64,000 nucleotides of DNA from Neobacillus driksii (GCF_013409995.1 NZ_JACCBX010000014.1:62001-126000), one strand, 5' to 3'. Shown: positions 49,026 to 57,577, counted from the first letter of the stretch. The notes: generated from the letters alone by a model not told the origin. Made by a program: numbers and translations.

Positions 49026-49800
49026 TTACTTTTTCAAAAAGAAACGAAATACGCTCTCGTTCCTATCCATCCTAGGCGCTGTCACGATACTAGCCATTAT
49101 CATCACCGAGTACAATGTCATCAAAGGTTTTTCTTCCCTTCCAAAAGCGGTGGAGTGGGGCTTAATGAACTTTTATCCAACACAAGAATCCTTAACGAAG
49201 CTTCCTGCTATTCTCGATAAGCTAATTGAAACCCTATTGGTTTCGATTGCAGCAACCACTACGGGAGCTGTTGTTGCATTACTATTTGCGATTCTAGGCT
49301 CGAATACAACGAGAGTGAATGCCTTTTTTGGCAGCATTAGTAGAGGAATTGCGACTATTTTTCGAAATATCGATGTGGCAGCCTGGGCCATGATTCTATT
49401 ATTCTCATTTGGTCAAAGTTCATTAACAGGTTATTTTGCCTTGTTTTTTGGTTCGTTTGGCTTTTTGACAAGAGCTTTTGTTGAAACGATTGATGAGGTC
49501 AGTGGCGGCTCCGTTGAAGCGCTGCAAGCAACTGGTGCGGGTTACTTTTCGATTATCTTTCAGTCGGTGATTCCTTCTAGCCTTCCACAAATGATCAGCT
49601 GGATCTTATTTATGATTGAAACAAATATTAGAAGTGCCACCCTGATCGGGCTGCTAACTGGCTCAGGAATTGGGTTTACTTTTAACTTGTATTATAAAAG
49701 TCTAAATTACGATGTTGCTTCTTTGGTTGTCGTCGTCATTATCGCAGCTATCCTATTCATTGAATCTGTATCTAATTATGTCAGAAGGGCGGTTCTGTAA
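49015..49800 (+). CDS. phnE: PhnE1, phosphonate ABC transporter permease
   Basis: The 261-residue protein has about six membrane helices. The coupling EAA loop reads FVETIDEVSGGSVEALQATGAGYFSIIFQSVIP when taken in pieces (about 160-192). The IFRNIDVAAWAMILLFSFG segment is the PhnE mark near the EAA region. It pairs with the second permease encoded directly after it through a TAATG junction. Two permease genes, rather than one, are common in Gram-positive phosphonate transporters. Confidence 0.93.
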   Translation: MQADYFFKKKRNTLSFLSILGAVTILAIIITEYNVIKGFSSLPKAVEWGLMNFYPTQESLTKLPAILDKLIETLLVSIAATTTGAVVALLFAILGSNTTRVNAFFGSISRGIATIFRNIDVAAWAMILLFSFGQSSLTGYFALFFGSFGFLTRAFVETIDEVSGGSVEALQATGAGYFSIIFQSVIPSSLPQMISWILFMIETNIRSATLIGLLTGSGIGFTFNLYYKSLNYDVASLVVVVIIAAILFIESVSNYVRRAVL

Positions 49801-50663
49801 TGGAAGCAAACGAACAATTAACCTCAGCAAAACAATTACTGGACCCACACCTGCAAAAAAAAATAAGAATTAAAACCTTGACTAAATCGTCAGTGGTTAT
49901 AAGAAGCACACTTATCATCCTAGCACTTCTAACGGTTTATGCATTTTTTAGTTTCGACTACAAACAGCTTGATGTTGGAGAAGCGGCTTTATCCACTTTT
50001 GCGAATCTAAAAGCAATGTTTCTAGAGCCGCATCTTGAACATTTTACCTTTACACATGCGCTTTATCAGGTTTTTGTTACGCTGGGTCTAGCTTTTTTAA
50101 CCACTTTGTTTGGAGCCATCATCGCTGTGTTTTTGGGATTACTGGCTGCGGAAAATTTGACGAATAAGCGAGTTTCTACCGTGATTAAGGGATTTGTTGC
50201 TTTTATAAGGGCGGTTCCAACTGTTTTGTGGGTGTTAATCTTTGCGGTGGCAGCAGGCCTTGGGAGCGTAGCGGCCGTCATTGGGATGACGTTCCATTCG
50301 GTCAGCTATTTAGTGAAGGCTTATTCTGAGTCCTTTGAAGAATTAGACAAAGGCGTCATCGAAGCCCTTCAAGCAAGTGGAGCTAACTGGTGGCAGATTA
50401 TCTTTCACGCTGTTATTCCATCTTCTCTGACTTATCTAATTTCATGGACGTTTCTTCGATTTGAAATTAACTTCGCAGTTGCCATCGCAATGGGAGCAGC
50501 AGCAGGTGCTGGTGGAATCGGATTTGACATGTTTATGGCCAGCAGTTTCTACTTAGATATTAGGGAAATCGGGGCAATCACCTATTTTGTCTTAGCCATT
50601 GCCATCCTACTTGAAATGGCAGCGATCCGATTTAAAAAGAAGCTTAAGGTCAATGGGCAATAG
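49800..50663 (+). CDS. phnE: PhnE2, second phosphonate ABC transporter permease
   Basis: The 287-residue protein has a longer N-terminal cytosolic part (about 1-35, Lys/Thr-rich) and about six helices. The EAA loop reads KAYSESFEELDKGVIEAL, then QASGANWWQIIFHAVIPSS, and FIRAVPTVLWVLIFAVAAGLG is the PhnE mark. It forms the heterodimeric channel with PhnE1. It is the last gene of the C-P lyase operon. A strong hairpin terminator follows at 50814. Confidence 0.93.
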   Translation: MEANEQLTSAKQLLDPHLQKKIRIKTLTKSSVVIRSTLIILALLTVYAFFSFDYKQLDVGEAALSTFANLKAMFLEPHLEHFTFTHALYQVFVTLGLAFLTTLFGAIIAVFLGLLAAENLTNKRVSTVIKGFVAFIRAVPTVLWVLIFAVAAGLGSVAAVIGMTFHSVSYLVKAYSESFEELDKGVIEALQASGANWWQIIFHAVIPSSLTYLISWTFLRFEINFAVAIAMGAAAGAGGIGFDMFMASSFYLDIREIGAITYFVLAIAILLEMAAIRFKKKLKVNGQ

Positions 50664-50788
50664 AGAGGTAAAATGTTTTTCCATAAGAAACCCGATGGCC
50701 GATGTTGGCTTGCATATTAAGTGAATTCTTTGGACTTCCAGAAAGAAGAAGGGTAAGCTTTTACAAAGAGATTCTCTAGTAGATTTTT

Positions 50789-50849
50789 TGAAGATTACTA
50801 TTAGTAGTTAGCGAAGCCTCCTTGGTAACTTCGAAGGGGGCTTTTTTGC
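50789..50849 (+). terminator. Terminator of the phn operon, also a dispersed repeat
   Basis: Stem AAGCCTCCTT/AAGGGGGCTT (50814-50823, 50834-50843, one wobble) then six T. The stretch from gattttttgaagatta to the T-run closely resembles 54832-54904, so this terminator cassette occurs twice in the window. Confidence 0.8.
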
Positions 50850-50867
50850 CGGAATAGCCAAGGGTAG

Positions 50868-50926
50868 CCATGGGGACGGTTCTTTTGGACAGGAATAATC
50901 AAAAAACCGCGAGAACCGTCCCTGTG
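50868..50926 (+). repeat. Dispersed REP-like repeat type A, copy 3, complete hairpin
   Basis: ggggacggttct (50872-50883) and the inverted arm agaaccgtccctgtg (50912-50926) form a hairpin around a central aaaaaaccgcg. This is a full REP unit of two facing arms. Confidence 0.8.
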
Positions 50927-51017
50927 ACTTCTGACTTTTATGCTATCAAAATTCCAGGATTATACTTTATAATATTCATGTTCAACTATTTTAAAATAGA
51001 ATTTGGGGGCACATTAA

Positions 51018-52367
51018 ATGGGGAAATGTATTGGAATGCTTTTGTCTTTTGTTTTACTTTTTGGCATTAGTCTGCCTGCTGTATTTGCGGAAGGTCCAGG
51101 TGGGCAAGAAGAAAATAGCGGATTTGGTGAGCAAGAACCTAACGATGCTATGGCTACAGCAAATGTAATTTTGAAGGAAGGGAATGTATCGGGTTCACTT
51201 AATAATACTGATACTGATTCTTTCAAAGTTTCGATTCCGAACAAAGGCTTATTTTCTTTATACGGAACAACTTTTTCCTATGAAGTAGGAGCAGAAATTA
51301 ATATGTATGATGATCAAGGTGAAAAATTAGAATCCGCCTGTGAGTCGTTCACTGAATATGGGAGTTTCTATTGTGAGCAGACATTAGATCCTGGAACCTA
51401 CTATATTAAGCTTAATTCGGTTAATGATACACAAAATTACGGAATAGATTACGAGTTTATTACCTTTGTAACTGAACCAGGAGTACAAAGAATTAGCGGT
51501 GAAACAAGATATGACACTGCAACGAATATTGCAAATGACGGCTGGTCTGGGGGTGCCTCTGAAATTGTTCTAGCCACTGGACAGAATTTTCCGGACGCAC
51601 TAGCAGCCGGGCCGCTTGCTTATAGTTTAAGTGCTCCTATTCTTTTGACAACCAAGGACGTCTTGCCGAAATCTGTTATTCAATTTATTCAAGATAAAGG
51701 TGTCAATAAAGTAACCATTATTGGTGGAAATGAGGCAGTATCATTACAAGTTGAGAGCTATCTGCGCAATTCGCTTAAATTGGAAATTTATCGTATTTCC
51801 GGCAATGACCGTTTTGAGACAGCTGCTAAAATAGCTGATGAACTGCCTGAAAGCTATGAAGCAAGGGCTATCGTAGTTAATGGCAGAAACTATCCTGATG
51901 CACTTTCAGCTTCTTCATATGCTGCACAGAACGGTTTTCCAATCCTTTTAACAGAAAGTGATAGGCTGCCTGCAGTAACAGCTGAAATGCTTTCAGGTGT
52001 GGAAATGACTACGGTAGTCGGAGGAACTCAAGTAATTTCAGATACAGTCTTTAATCAGCTTCCAGACCCGGAAAGAATAAGCGGAAAAGACCGTTACGAA
52101 ACTTCTGCCAAAATGGCAGAATTAGTACCAAGTCCTTCTAGTTTTGTTGCGACCGGAACTAACTTTGCTGACGCATTATCAGGGTCAGTCTTAGCTGCTA
52201 TGTATGGGGAGCCCATTATCCTTACACGTCCAACAGGGCTTTCAGAAGAGGCTAAAGCATTCTTCAATTATTATGGTGTCATGAATTATACTATACTAGG
52301 CGGTACATCAGCTGTAGGCAGCGAGGTAGAACAAGAACTTTGGAATATCGCTAACTCACAACTATAA
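51018..52367 (+). CDS. Secreted protein with pre-peptidase-like domain and three CWB2 cell-wall-binding repeats
   Basis: The 449-residue protein has a signal peptide (about 1-24, ending LPAVFAEG). An N-terminal domain of the bacterial pre-peptidase C-terminal type follows (about 35-155, NEPNDAMATA-like EQEPNDAMATANVI and SGSLNNTDTDSFKVS). Three CWB2 repeats come next, each starting RISG (about 160, 257 and 352; RISGETRYDTA, RISGNDRFETA, RISGKDRYETS). CWB2 repeats bind anionic wall polymers in Gram-positive bacteria. No catalytic domain is visible, so it may be an adhesin or an S-layer-like structural protein. The ATG has only a weak GGGGGCAC leader. Confidence 0.88.
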   Translation: MGKCIGMLLSFVLLFGISLPAVFAEGPGGQEENSGFGEQEPNDAMATANVILKEGNVSGSLNNTDTDSFKVSIPNKGLFSLYGTTFSYEVGAEINMYDDQGEKLESACESFTEYGSFYCEQTLDPGTYYIKLNSVNDTQNYGIDYEFITFVTEPGVQRISGETRYDTATNIANDGWSGGASEIVLATGQNFPDALAAGPLAYSLSAPILLTTKDVLPKSVIQFIQDKGVNKVTIIGGNEAVSLQVESYLRNSLKLEIYRISGNDRFETAAKIADELPESYEARAIVVNGRNYPDALSASSYAAQNGFPILLTESDRLPAVTAEMLSGVEMTTVVGGTQVISDTVFNQLPDPERISGKDRYETSAKMAELVPSPSSFVATGTNFADALSGSVLAAMYGEPIILTRPTGLSEEAKAFFNYYGVMNYTILGGTSAVGSEVEQELWNIANSQL

Positions 52368-52417
52368 ACAAAACAGAAGCAGGGGATATATGTCTCCTGT
52401 TTTTTGTTATGGAAAAC

Positions 52418-52440
52418 CAAGGGGACGGTTCTTATGGCGG
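52418..52440 (+). repeat. Dispersed REP-like repeat type A, copy 4
   Basis: Core ggggacggttcttatggcgg. Single arm, in the gap between two convergent genes. A weak hairpin (CAGGGGA/TCTCCTG) just upstream near 52380-52400 may terminate the CWB2 gene. Confidence 0.75.
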
Positions 52441-52509
52441 GGTTTAGAAATAATAGTATCTAGTTTTGATTCCTAATGATTAACCGATAATATGGGTTCA
52501 ATATTCTTG

Positions 52510-53427
52510 CTATTCCTCCAATGCATTAATAGCGTCAAGCATTTCAATGGAAGAATCAAAATAATCCTGTTCAACAGCTACAAAACGTGCGTTTGGATCT
52601 TGGTGCAGGGCTTCAAAGTACTCCTCATTTTCAAATGATATGAACGCATCTCTTAAAGCTTCTTTGAAATCTTCTGGTAAATCCCCGCGAACCATATAGG
52701 AAGCACCGGGAAAATCTTGTGTACGACCAATTTCCTTGATGTCACCTTCCTTTATGGTTCCGGATGCAATCATACCGTCGACCACACTTGCCGCAACTGC
52801 GGCTGCCTCAAAGTCTCTCATTTTTACGCCCATGAGACTATTTTGATGTGATTTAGAAAAGGTAACATTTTCGAAAAAGTAGCCTGACTGCTCAACCAAA
52901 TCTGGATTAAGGTCAAATTTTTGAACCAACGTTCCCTTTGGGTAAAAATAGCCTGATGAAGAATCGGAATTTACAAACGCAAAGTGCGTTCCTTTTAAAT
53001 CTCCTATACTGTTAATTTCTGTATTATGGCTTTGAGTGATAAACGCCGTATAATTGTTCTGTTTGTCTGTTGGTTTTTGAGGAGAGACCAACAATTCCGC
53101 TTCCGCACGTTTATTCGCTTGATAATAACTCAAAGGACTACCAAGCATTATATCTAATTTCCCACTGGCCATCGCTTCACTTCCAACAAAGTAGCTGCCC
53201 TTAAGCTCGTTCACTTCAATTCCTAATTCTTTAGATAGATGTTCTCTCAACAGTGTGTGTAAAGAATCCGCGTTCGGATTGTTTTCATTTGGTTTTTGAA
53301 CCAACGTAATTTCTTCGGGCCACTCTTTTTCAGACCAAGATGCTGAACTTCCATCAGTCCCACACACAGCCAAAGTGGATACAAGTCCTACTGTTAGAAA
53401 GAATTTTGATAATCTTTTTTTTATCAT
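52510..53427 (-). CDS. Orphan PhnD-like phosphate/phosphite/phosphonate binding protein
   Basis: The 305-residue protein is a periplasmic-binding-type protein of the PhnD/PtxB/AioX group: KGSYFVGSEAMASGKLDIMLGSPLSYY, then THFAFVNSDSSSGYFYPKG and GVKMRDFEAAAVAASVVDGMI. The signal sequence ends LAVCGTDGS. A Cys is at the right place, but the residue before it is Val rather than Gly/Ala/Ser, so lipid attachment is uncertain. A strong AAAAGGAGAG leads the ATG. No ATPase or permease gene adjoins it, so it either shares the nearby PhnCE transporter or works as a sensor. Confidence 0.83.
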   Translation of the reverse strand: MIKKRLSKFFLTVGLVSTLAVCGTDGSSASWSEKEWPEEITLVQKPNENNPNADSLHTLLREHLSKELGIEVNELKGSYFVGSEAMASGKLDIMLGSPLSYYQANKRAEAELLVSPQKPTDKQNNYTAFITQSHNTEINSIGDLKGTHFAFVNSDSSSGYFYPKGTLVQKFDLNPDLVEQSGYFFENVTFSKSHQNSLMGVKMRDFEAAAVAASVVDGMIASGTIKEGDIKEIGRTQDFPGASYMVRGDLPEDFKEALRDAFISFENEEYFEALHQDPNARFVAVEQDYFDSSIEMLDAINALEE

Positions 53428-53548
53428 TTTGTCTCTCTCCTTTTAGTCGTATTTCACTTTTATACAACTAACACAAGAGTAATATAACAAGAGATTGTAA
53501 AGTTGGTATTTTCCTAGTGTAAAGATTCCGAAAATTAAATGGGAACTA

Positions 53549-53608
53549 GCCATAGGACGGTCCTTGTGGCCGGGATTAACAAAAAAAACCGCGAGAACCG
53601 TCCCCATG
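53549..53608 (+). repeat. Dispersed REP-like repeat type A, copy 5, complete hairpin
   Basis: Left arm ccataggacggtccttgtgg and right arm gagaaccgtccccatg face each other around aaaaaaaaccgc. The left arm carries a base loss against the consensus. Confidence 0.75.
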
Positions 53609-53648
53609 TATCTATCCCCACCAGATGAAAATAATTCTCAATTACCTA

Positions 53649-53675
53649 TTGACATAATTTGTCTGAAAATATAAT
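53649..53675 (+). promoter_or_regulatory. Probable sigma-A promoter of the yclQ-like gene
   Basis: TTGACA (53649-53654) and TATAAT (53670-53675) have a short 15-base spacer. The Fur box starts 12 bases downstream. Confidence 0.5.
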
Positions 53676-53686
53676 ATAGTTAATGT

Positions 53687-53705
53687 GATAATGATAATCA
53701 TTTTC
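53687..53705 (+). promoter_or_regulatory. Fur box
   Basis: GATAATGATAATCATTTTC matches the 19-bp Fur consensus at 18 positions. It lies just after the promoter and before the siderophore-binding protein gene, so iron should repress it. Confidence 0.88.
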
Positions 53706-53832
53706 AGTTAAACAAAAATCAGAAGGGCTGATAACCAGTTATAACCGGTATCAGAAATGCTCTATAGGACCTACACAAACAGTTTTACATATTTATTTGG
53801 TTAAAATTATTTGATAAAAGGGGACAAATAGG

Positions 53833-54792
53833 ATGATAAAGTTACGTTTTATTTCTTTAATTTTCACATTGATTTTCTTATTAGCAGCGTGCGGGAGCAC
53901 AGAGGAAGCAAGTAAATCTTCTGGTTCTGAAGGAGAGAAAACAGAAGAAAAAGCAAAAGAAGTTACAATTACTCATAAATATGGAGAAGTTACGATTGAA
54001 AAGAACCCTGATAAAGTAGTTGTATTTGATTTTGGAGTACTTGATGCATTAGATACATTGGGTGTCGAAATAGCCGCTCTTCCACAAGCGATCGTACCTA
54101 AGACGTTAGAGAAGTATGCAGGTTCCGAATATACAAATGTTGGGAGCTTAAAAGAACCTGACTTTGAAGCGCTTCACGAACTACAGCCAGATGTTATTTT
54201 CATTTCATCTAGACAAGCAGAGCTCTATGATCAATTTGCAGAAATTGCTCCAACGGTATTTGTAGAAGTTGATTATGCAAACTATATGGACTCACTTGAA
54301 AAGAATTTCAAACTCTTAGCTGAAGTTTTTGAAAAGGAAGAGGCACTTGATGAAAAAATGAATGAGCTAAAAGCAAGTATTGAAGCGTTAAATAAAGAAG
54401 CAACTGCCTCTGACAGCAAAGCATTAATTTTATTGGCGAATGAAGGAAAAGTAAGTGCCTTTGGTCCAGCATCACGCTATGGATTTGTACATGACGTGTT
54501 TGGTTTCAAAGCAGTAGACGAAAATCTTGAAATTTCACAGCACGGCCAAAGTATCACGTTTGAATATATTTTAGAAAAAAATCCAGATGTTCTATTTGTT
54601 ATTGACCGCTCTGCCGCAGTTGGTGGGGAAGTAGCAGCAAAAGATACCCTTGAAAATGACTTAGTAAAGAAAACAAATGCGTATAAAAATGGTAAGATTG
54701 TCTACTTAGACGCAGTGAACTGGTATATTGCAGGAAATGGTATTACTTCTACACAATCCATGGTAGAAGAAGTGAAAGCAGCATTAGAATAG
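53833..54792 (+). CDS. yclQ: Siderophore-binding lipoprotein, YclQ-like
   Basis: The 319-residue lipoprotein has a signal ending LLAACGST with lipid Cys at about 20, then a Glu/Lys/Ser linker. The FecB/FhuD-type fold carries KVVVFDFGVLDALDTLGVE (about 61-79), NVGSLKEPDFEALHEL, DVIFISSRQAELYDQF and KVSAFGPASRYGFVHDVFGF. It follows B. subtilis YclQ closely over its length. YclQ binds petrobactin and related catecholates. The matching permease and ATPase genes (yclNOP) are not here, so it must use components made elsewhere. The Fur box at 53687 predicts iron control. Confidence 0.9.
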   Translation: MIKLRFISLIFTLIFLLAACGSTEEASKSSGSEGEKTEEKAKEVTITHKYGEVTIEKNPDKVVVFDFGVLDALDTLGVEIAALPQAIVPKTLEKYAGSEYTNVGSLKEPDFEALHELQPDVIFISSRQAELYDQFAEIAPTVFVEVDYANYMDSLEKNFKLLAEVFEKEEALDEKMNELKASIEALNKEATASDSKALILLANEGKVSAFGPASRYGFVHDVFGFKAVDENLEISQHGQSITFEYILEKNPDVLFVIDRSAAVGGEVAAKDTLENDLVKKTNAYKNGKIVYLDAVNWYIAGNGITSTQSMVEEVKAALE

Positions 54793-54831
54793 AAGGACCG
54801 CAGGTAGTATGGTCCGGCGCTAAATCTTCAT

Positions 54832-54904
54832 TTTTTTTGAAGATTAATAGTCTTGATAGTTGTAAGCAAAGCCCCTTTTGTAACATTCGAAGGGGGCTTT
54901 TTTC
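54832..54904 (+). terminator. Terminator after the yclQ-like gene, second copy of the dispersed cassette
   Basis: Stem AAAGCCCCTT/AAGGGGGCTTT (54868-54877, 54890-54900) with T-run. Preceded by a hairpin AATCTTCA/TGAAGATT (54823-54845). The whole stretch resembles 50789-50849. Confidence 0.8.
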
Positions 54905-55010
54905 TTGGACTATACATTATAAAAAATTGTTGAAGAGTAAAAGGAATTTTGTTTTTTTTGTTAAACTTTATAAATTTGTTTTCAGACCGATGCAGGGTGG
55001 TGCTCAGGGT

Positions 55011-55023
55011 AGTGCCTGTCACC
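55011..55023 (+). repeat. Dispersed repeat type B, copy 1
   Basis: agtgcctgtcacc. The same 13 bases recur at 55279-55291, and relatives (ggtgcctgtcacc, ggtgccaggcacc) lie at 57596, 57663 and 62379. Confidence 0.65.
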
Positions 55024-55278
55024 TCTTTTTTAGAATTTTTTGGTAACTACTTGATTGTTGGCCCTGCTACATTGTTTGTTTTGCCCTTAACACTTATCAG
55101 TTATAGTTTTCTCTATTTCTATCAAAGAAATTTTGTATTCAAACGTTTACACCTTAAAATTCGTAAAAATCTAGTAGGCTTTATATTTTACTTTCTTTGC
55201 TACCAAATGATTATGTCTCCCGTATCTGTTTATGGTTATCTTCAAGAGTTTTTTAAATTTAAAAGAAAATGGAAGTAA
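55024..55278 (+). pseudogene. C-terminal remnant of a membrane glycosyltransferase
   Basis: About 85 residues encode three hydrophobic helices and the sequence SFLEFFGNYLIVGPATLFVL, then FLYFYQRNFVFKRLHLKIR and LCYQMIMSPVSVYGYLQEFF, ending KFKRKWK. This is the look of the last two or three helices of family 2 glycosyltransferases of the IcaA/PgaC type (MSP-x2-x-x-GY-x-x-E motif). The N-terminal catalytic part is missing, there is no start site, and two type B repeats sit exactly at both edges (55011-55023 and 55279-55291). I read it as a fragment left by rearrangement. Confidence 0.65.
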
Positions 55279-55291
55279 AGTGCCTGTCACC
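55279..55291 (+). repeat. Dispersed repeat type B, copy 2
   Basis: Identical to 55011-55023 in direct orientation. It overlaps the stop of the glycosyltransferase remnant. Confidence 0.65.
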
Positions 55292-55310
55292 CCCGTAATA
55301 GAACAAAAGA

Positions 55311-55338
55311 CCCCACCTGCTAGGTGGGGATTTCTTTT
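55311..55338. terminator. Terminator of the emrB-like gene
   Basis: Perfect 8-bp GC-rich stem CCCCACCT/AGGTGGGG (55311-55318, 55322-55329), with T-rich tails on both strands. Confidence 0.8.
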
Positions 55339-55345
55339 GGTAGTT

Positions 55346-56854
55346 TTACTGTGCAGCAGGCTTGATTTGTCTGTTGCCCTGCTGTTCTAACTTTCTAACG
55401 ACTTCTTCACTTGTATCCACGCGTTTAACGAATAGGGCTAAAACAAGAGCCACGATGTTAATCGCTAATGTCACATAGAATGAATATTGAATCCCCGCTA
55501 ATAATGCCTGCTGCGTTAATAAGGCAGTTGAGGCTTCTGTTAGAGTTGTTGGATCAATACCAGCCATAAGGCTTTTAGCTTCTGTTTTTGTAACGGAGTT
55601 CATGATCGTTACGAGAACTGCTGTCCCGATGGAACCAGATACTTGTTGAGCTGTATTGTTAACCGCTGTACCATGCGGATTTAACATAGTTGGTAATTGG
55701 TTTAAACCATTTGTCATAATCGGCATCATGACCATGGACATCCCTAACATACGTAATGTGTAGACAAGAATAATATAGGTGTAGCTAGAATCGAATTGTA
55801 AATGCGCCAGCATATAAGTAGAAACGCCGGTAACGGTCAGTCCGATTACTCCTAATATACGTGGACCAAATTTATCGAAAAGTTTACCTGTGATTGGCGA
55901 CATGATCCCCATTACAATCGCACCTGGAAGCATCATTAACCCTGAATTAAGTGGTGAAATCTCGCGAACATTTTGTACATATGCAGGTGTTAAAATCATA
56001 CCTGAGAACATAGCTATTGCGTTGACAATCGCAATGACAGATCCAAGTGCAAACATTGGATATTTATAAACACGTAAATCTAATAATGGCTGATCCATCT
56101 TTAATTGACGAATAATAAAAGCGATTAAGGCAATACCACCAACGATAATTGTGGTTAAGACGATGGTATCGTCCCAGCCGTCTGAGCTTGCTGAACTAAC
56201 ACCGTAGAGTAATCCGCCAAAACCGATGGACGATAATACCACTGAAAGGTAATCAAGTGTGGCATTTTTGTTTTGTTCCATTACATTTTCAAGCTTCCAA
56301 ACAGCCAATAATAAACTAATGATGGCTAATGGTAAAATCATTTCAAACAGTAGGCGCCAGTCGTAGTATTCTACGATGTAACCGGAAAGAGTCGGTCCGA
56401 TGGCTGGTGCTGTAATCATAACCAAACCGAAGATTCCCATTGCTGTACCACGTTTATCACGTGGGAAGCTAACTAACATAATGTTCATTAATAAAGGTCC
56501 CATAACCGAAGAACCGGCTGCCTGAATCATGCGTCCAGAGAGTAAAAGACCAAAGTTTGGTGCAAAAGCTGCTAGTGCTGTACCTAGCGTGAAGAGCACC
56601 ATGGATGATATGAATAAACTGCGATTCGAAAAGCGTGTGATTAAAAAGGCTGATGCTGGAATTAAGATCCCGCTGACAAGCATATAGCCTGTAGCTAACC
56701 ACTGAACGGTGGAATAATCTTTGATTTCTAAATCGACCATAATCGATGGAAGTGCCACGTTTAAGAGCGAGTTATTTAAAAAAGAAACAAATGCTCCAAC
56801 GAATAATATTGCAATCATTAAATATGGTGGTTTCTTTTGTAAGGATGTATCCAT
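55346..56854 (-). CDS. MFS multidrug exporter, DHA2/EmrB-QacA family
   Basis: The 502-residue protein has about 14 membrane helices. DHA2 marks include FLNNSLLNVALPSIMVDL (about 25-42), QWLATGYMLVSGILIPASAFL, the antiporter motif C-like GLVMITAPAIGPTLSGYIV (about 142-160) and GTAVNNTAQQVSGSIGTAV late. It would export toxic organic compounds in exchange for protons. It follows the TetR gene on the same strand by 19 bases, with a GGGAGAAAAAA leader, so both are repressed by the TetR protein through the three operators upstream. The inducing compound is unknown. Confidence 0.9.
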   Translation of the reverse strand: MDTSLQKKPPYLMIAILFVGAFVSFLNNSLLNVALPSIMVDLEIKDYSTVQWLATGYMLVSGILIPASAFLITRFSNRSLFISSMVLFTLGTALAAFAPNFGLLLSGRMIQAAGSSVMGPLLMNIMLVSFPRDKRGTAMGIFGLVMITAPAIGPTLSGYIVEYYDWRLLFEMILPLAIISLLLAVWKLENVMEQNKNATLDYLSVVLSSIGFGGLLYGVSSASSDGWDDTIVLTTIIVGGIALIAFIIRQLKMDQPLLDLRVYKYPMFALGSVIAIVNAIAMFSGMILTPAYVQNVREISPLNSGLMMLPGAIVMGIMSPITGKLFDKFGPRILGVIGLTVTGVSTYMLAHLQFDSSYTYIILVYTLRMLGMSMVMMPIMTNGLNQLPTMLNPHGTAVNNTAQQVSGSIGTAVLVTIMNSVTKTEAKSLMAGIDPTTLTEASTALLTQQALLAGIQYSFYVTLAINIVALVLALFVKRVDTSEEVVRKLEQQGNRQIKPAAQ

Positions 56855-56873
56855 ATATTTTTTTCTCCCATTT

Positions 56874-57488
56874 CTAATTTTTTTGCAAGCCTCTTTTTAG
56901 AAGGTCTATCTGTACGAGATAATTTTTAAGCGCTTCTTCATCGCTATATTCTTTAACGAACAGTTGAACAAGGTTTTGAAAGGTGACGCCCATCAGAATT
57001 TTTAATACATGATGTAGTTCCTGTTCATCATGAACATTCAATTTGCTTGTATCAATTAATTTGATGGTATTAAAATATTGCGTTTTCTGAGTTTCCTCAT
57101 AAACATCATTTGCTAAGGTTTTTTCATGTTTATAGTTCATATTTAAATAAACATTTTTGAAGAAGTTTTTGTGTTCTTGATCTCGATGAACCTCGAGCAT
57201 AAATTGAAAGGTAGCAATAAACGTCTCAAATAAATCTCCATTTTTGTCCATAAGAACGGAAATAAATCGTCGATTACTTTTTTCCGCTAATTGATTTAGC
57301 AAGTAATAAAATAAATCCTCTTTGTCTTCGAAATATTGATAAAAGCTGCCCCTAGGGATTCCAGCACTTTTGATAATATTAGCAACGGATGCTTCATGTA
57401 ACGGAACTCTAGAAAATTCCTTTTTAGCAGCCACAATTAAAGTTTCCTGTTTATCCTTCGATAAGTGAAAATACGTTTGTTTTGGCAT
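56874..57488 (-). CDS. TetR-family repressor of the exporter operon
   Basis: From the ATG at 57488, seven bases after AGGAG, the protein has 204 residues. Extension to 57524 would start inside the first operator. The N-terminal HTH reads AKKEFSRVPLHEASVANIIK, then AGIPRGSFYQYFEDKEDLFYYLL (about 20-62), the standard TetR motif. The rest is helical with no recognisable ligand signature. Three palindromes of TGACAYCRTGTCA type directly upstream are the expected binding sites, one of them between the -35 and -10 regions. The layout is an autoregulated tetR-emrB operon. Confidence 0.92.
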   Translation of the reverse strand: MPKQTYFHLSKDKQETLIVAAKKEFSRVPLHEASVANIIKSAGIPRGSFYQYFEDKEDLFYYLLNQLAEKSNRRFISVLMDKNGDLFETFIATFQFMLEVHRDQEHKNFFKNVYLNMNYKHEKTLANDVYEETQKTQYFNTIKLIDTSKLNVHDEQELHHVLKILMGVTFQNLVQLFVKEYSDEEALKNYLVQIDLLKRGLQKN

Positions 57489-57508
57489 ATTCATTCTCCT
57501 ATCTGCAA

Positions 57509-57525
57509 TGTGACACCGTGTCACA
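57509..57525. promoter_or_regulatory. TetR operator O1
   Basis: TGTGACACCGTGTCACA: perfect 8-bp arms around one centre base, 21 bases before the tetR start. Confidence 0.78.
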
Positions 57526-57548
57526 ACTGAGTACTAACAGATTATAGG

Positions 57549-57561
57549 TGACACCATGTCA
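57549..57561. promoter_or_regulatory. TetR operator O2
   Basis: TGACACCATGTCA. On the minus strand it lies right upstream of a TATAAT (57541-57546), i.e. in the promoter spacer. Confidence 0.72.
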
Positions 57562-57577
57562 TAAGTCGACAAAAAAG

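Noticed and set aside
50870-51070. 66-codon ORF starting in the type A repeat
   Set aside because: It begins inside a REP-like hairpin and overlaps the start of the CWB2 protein gene in another frame.
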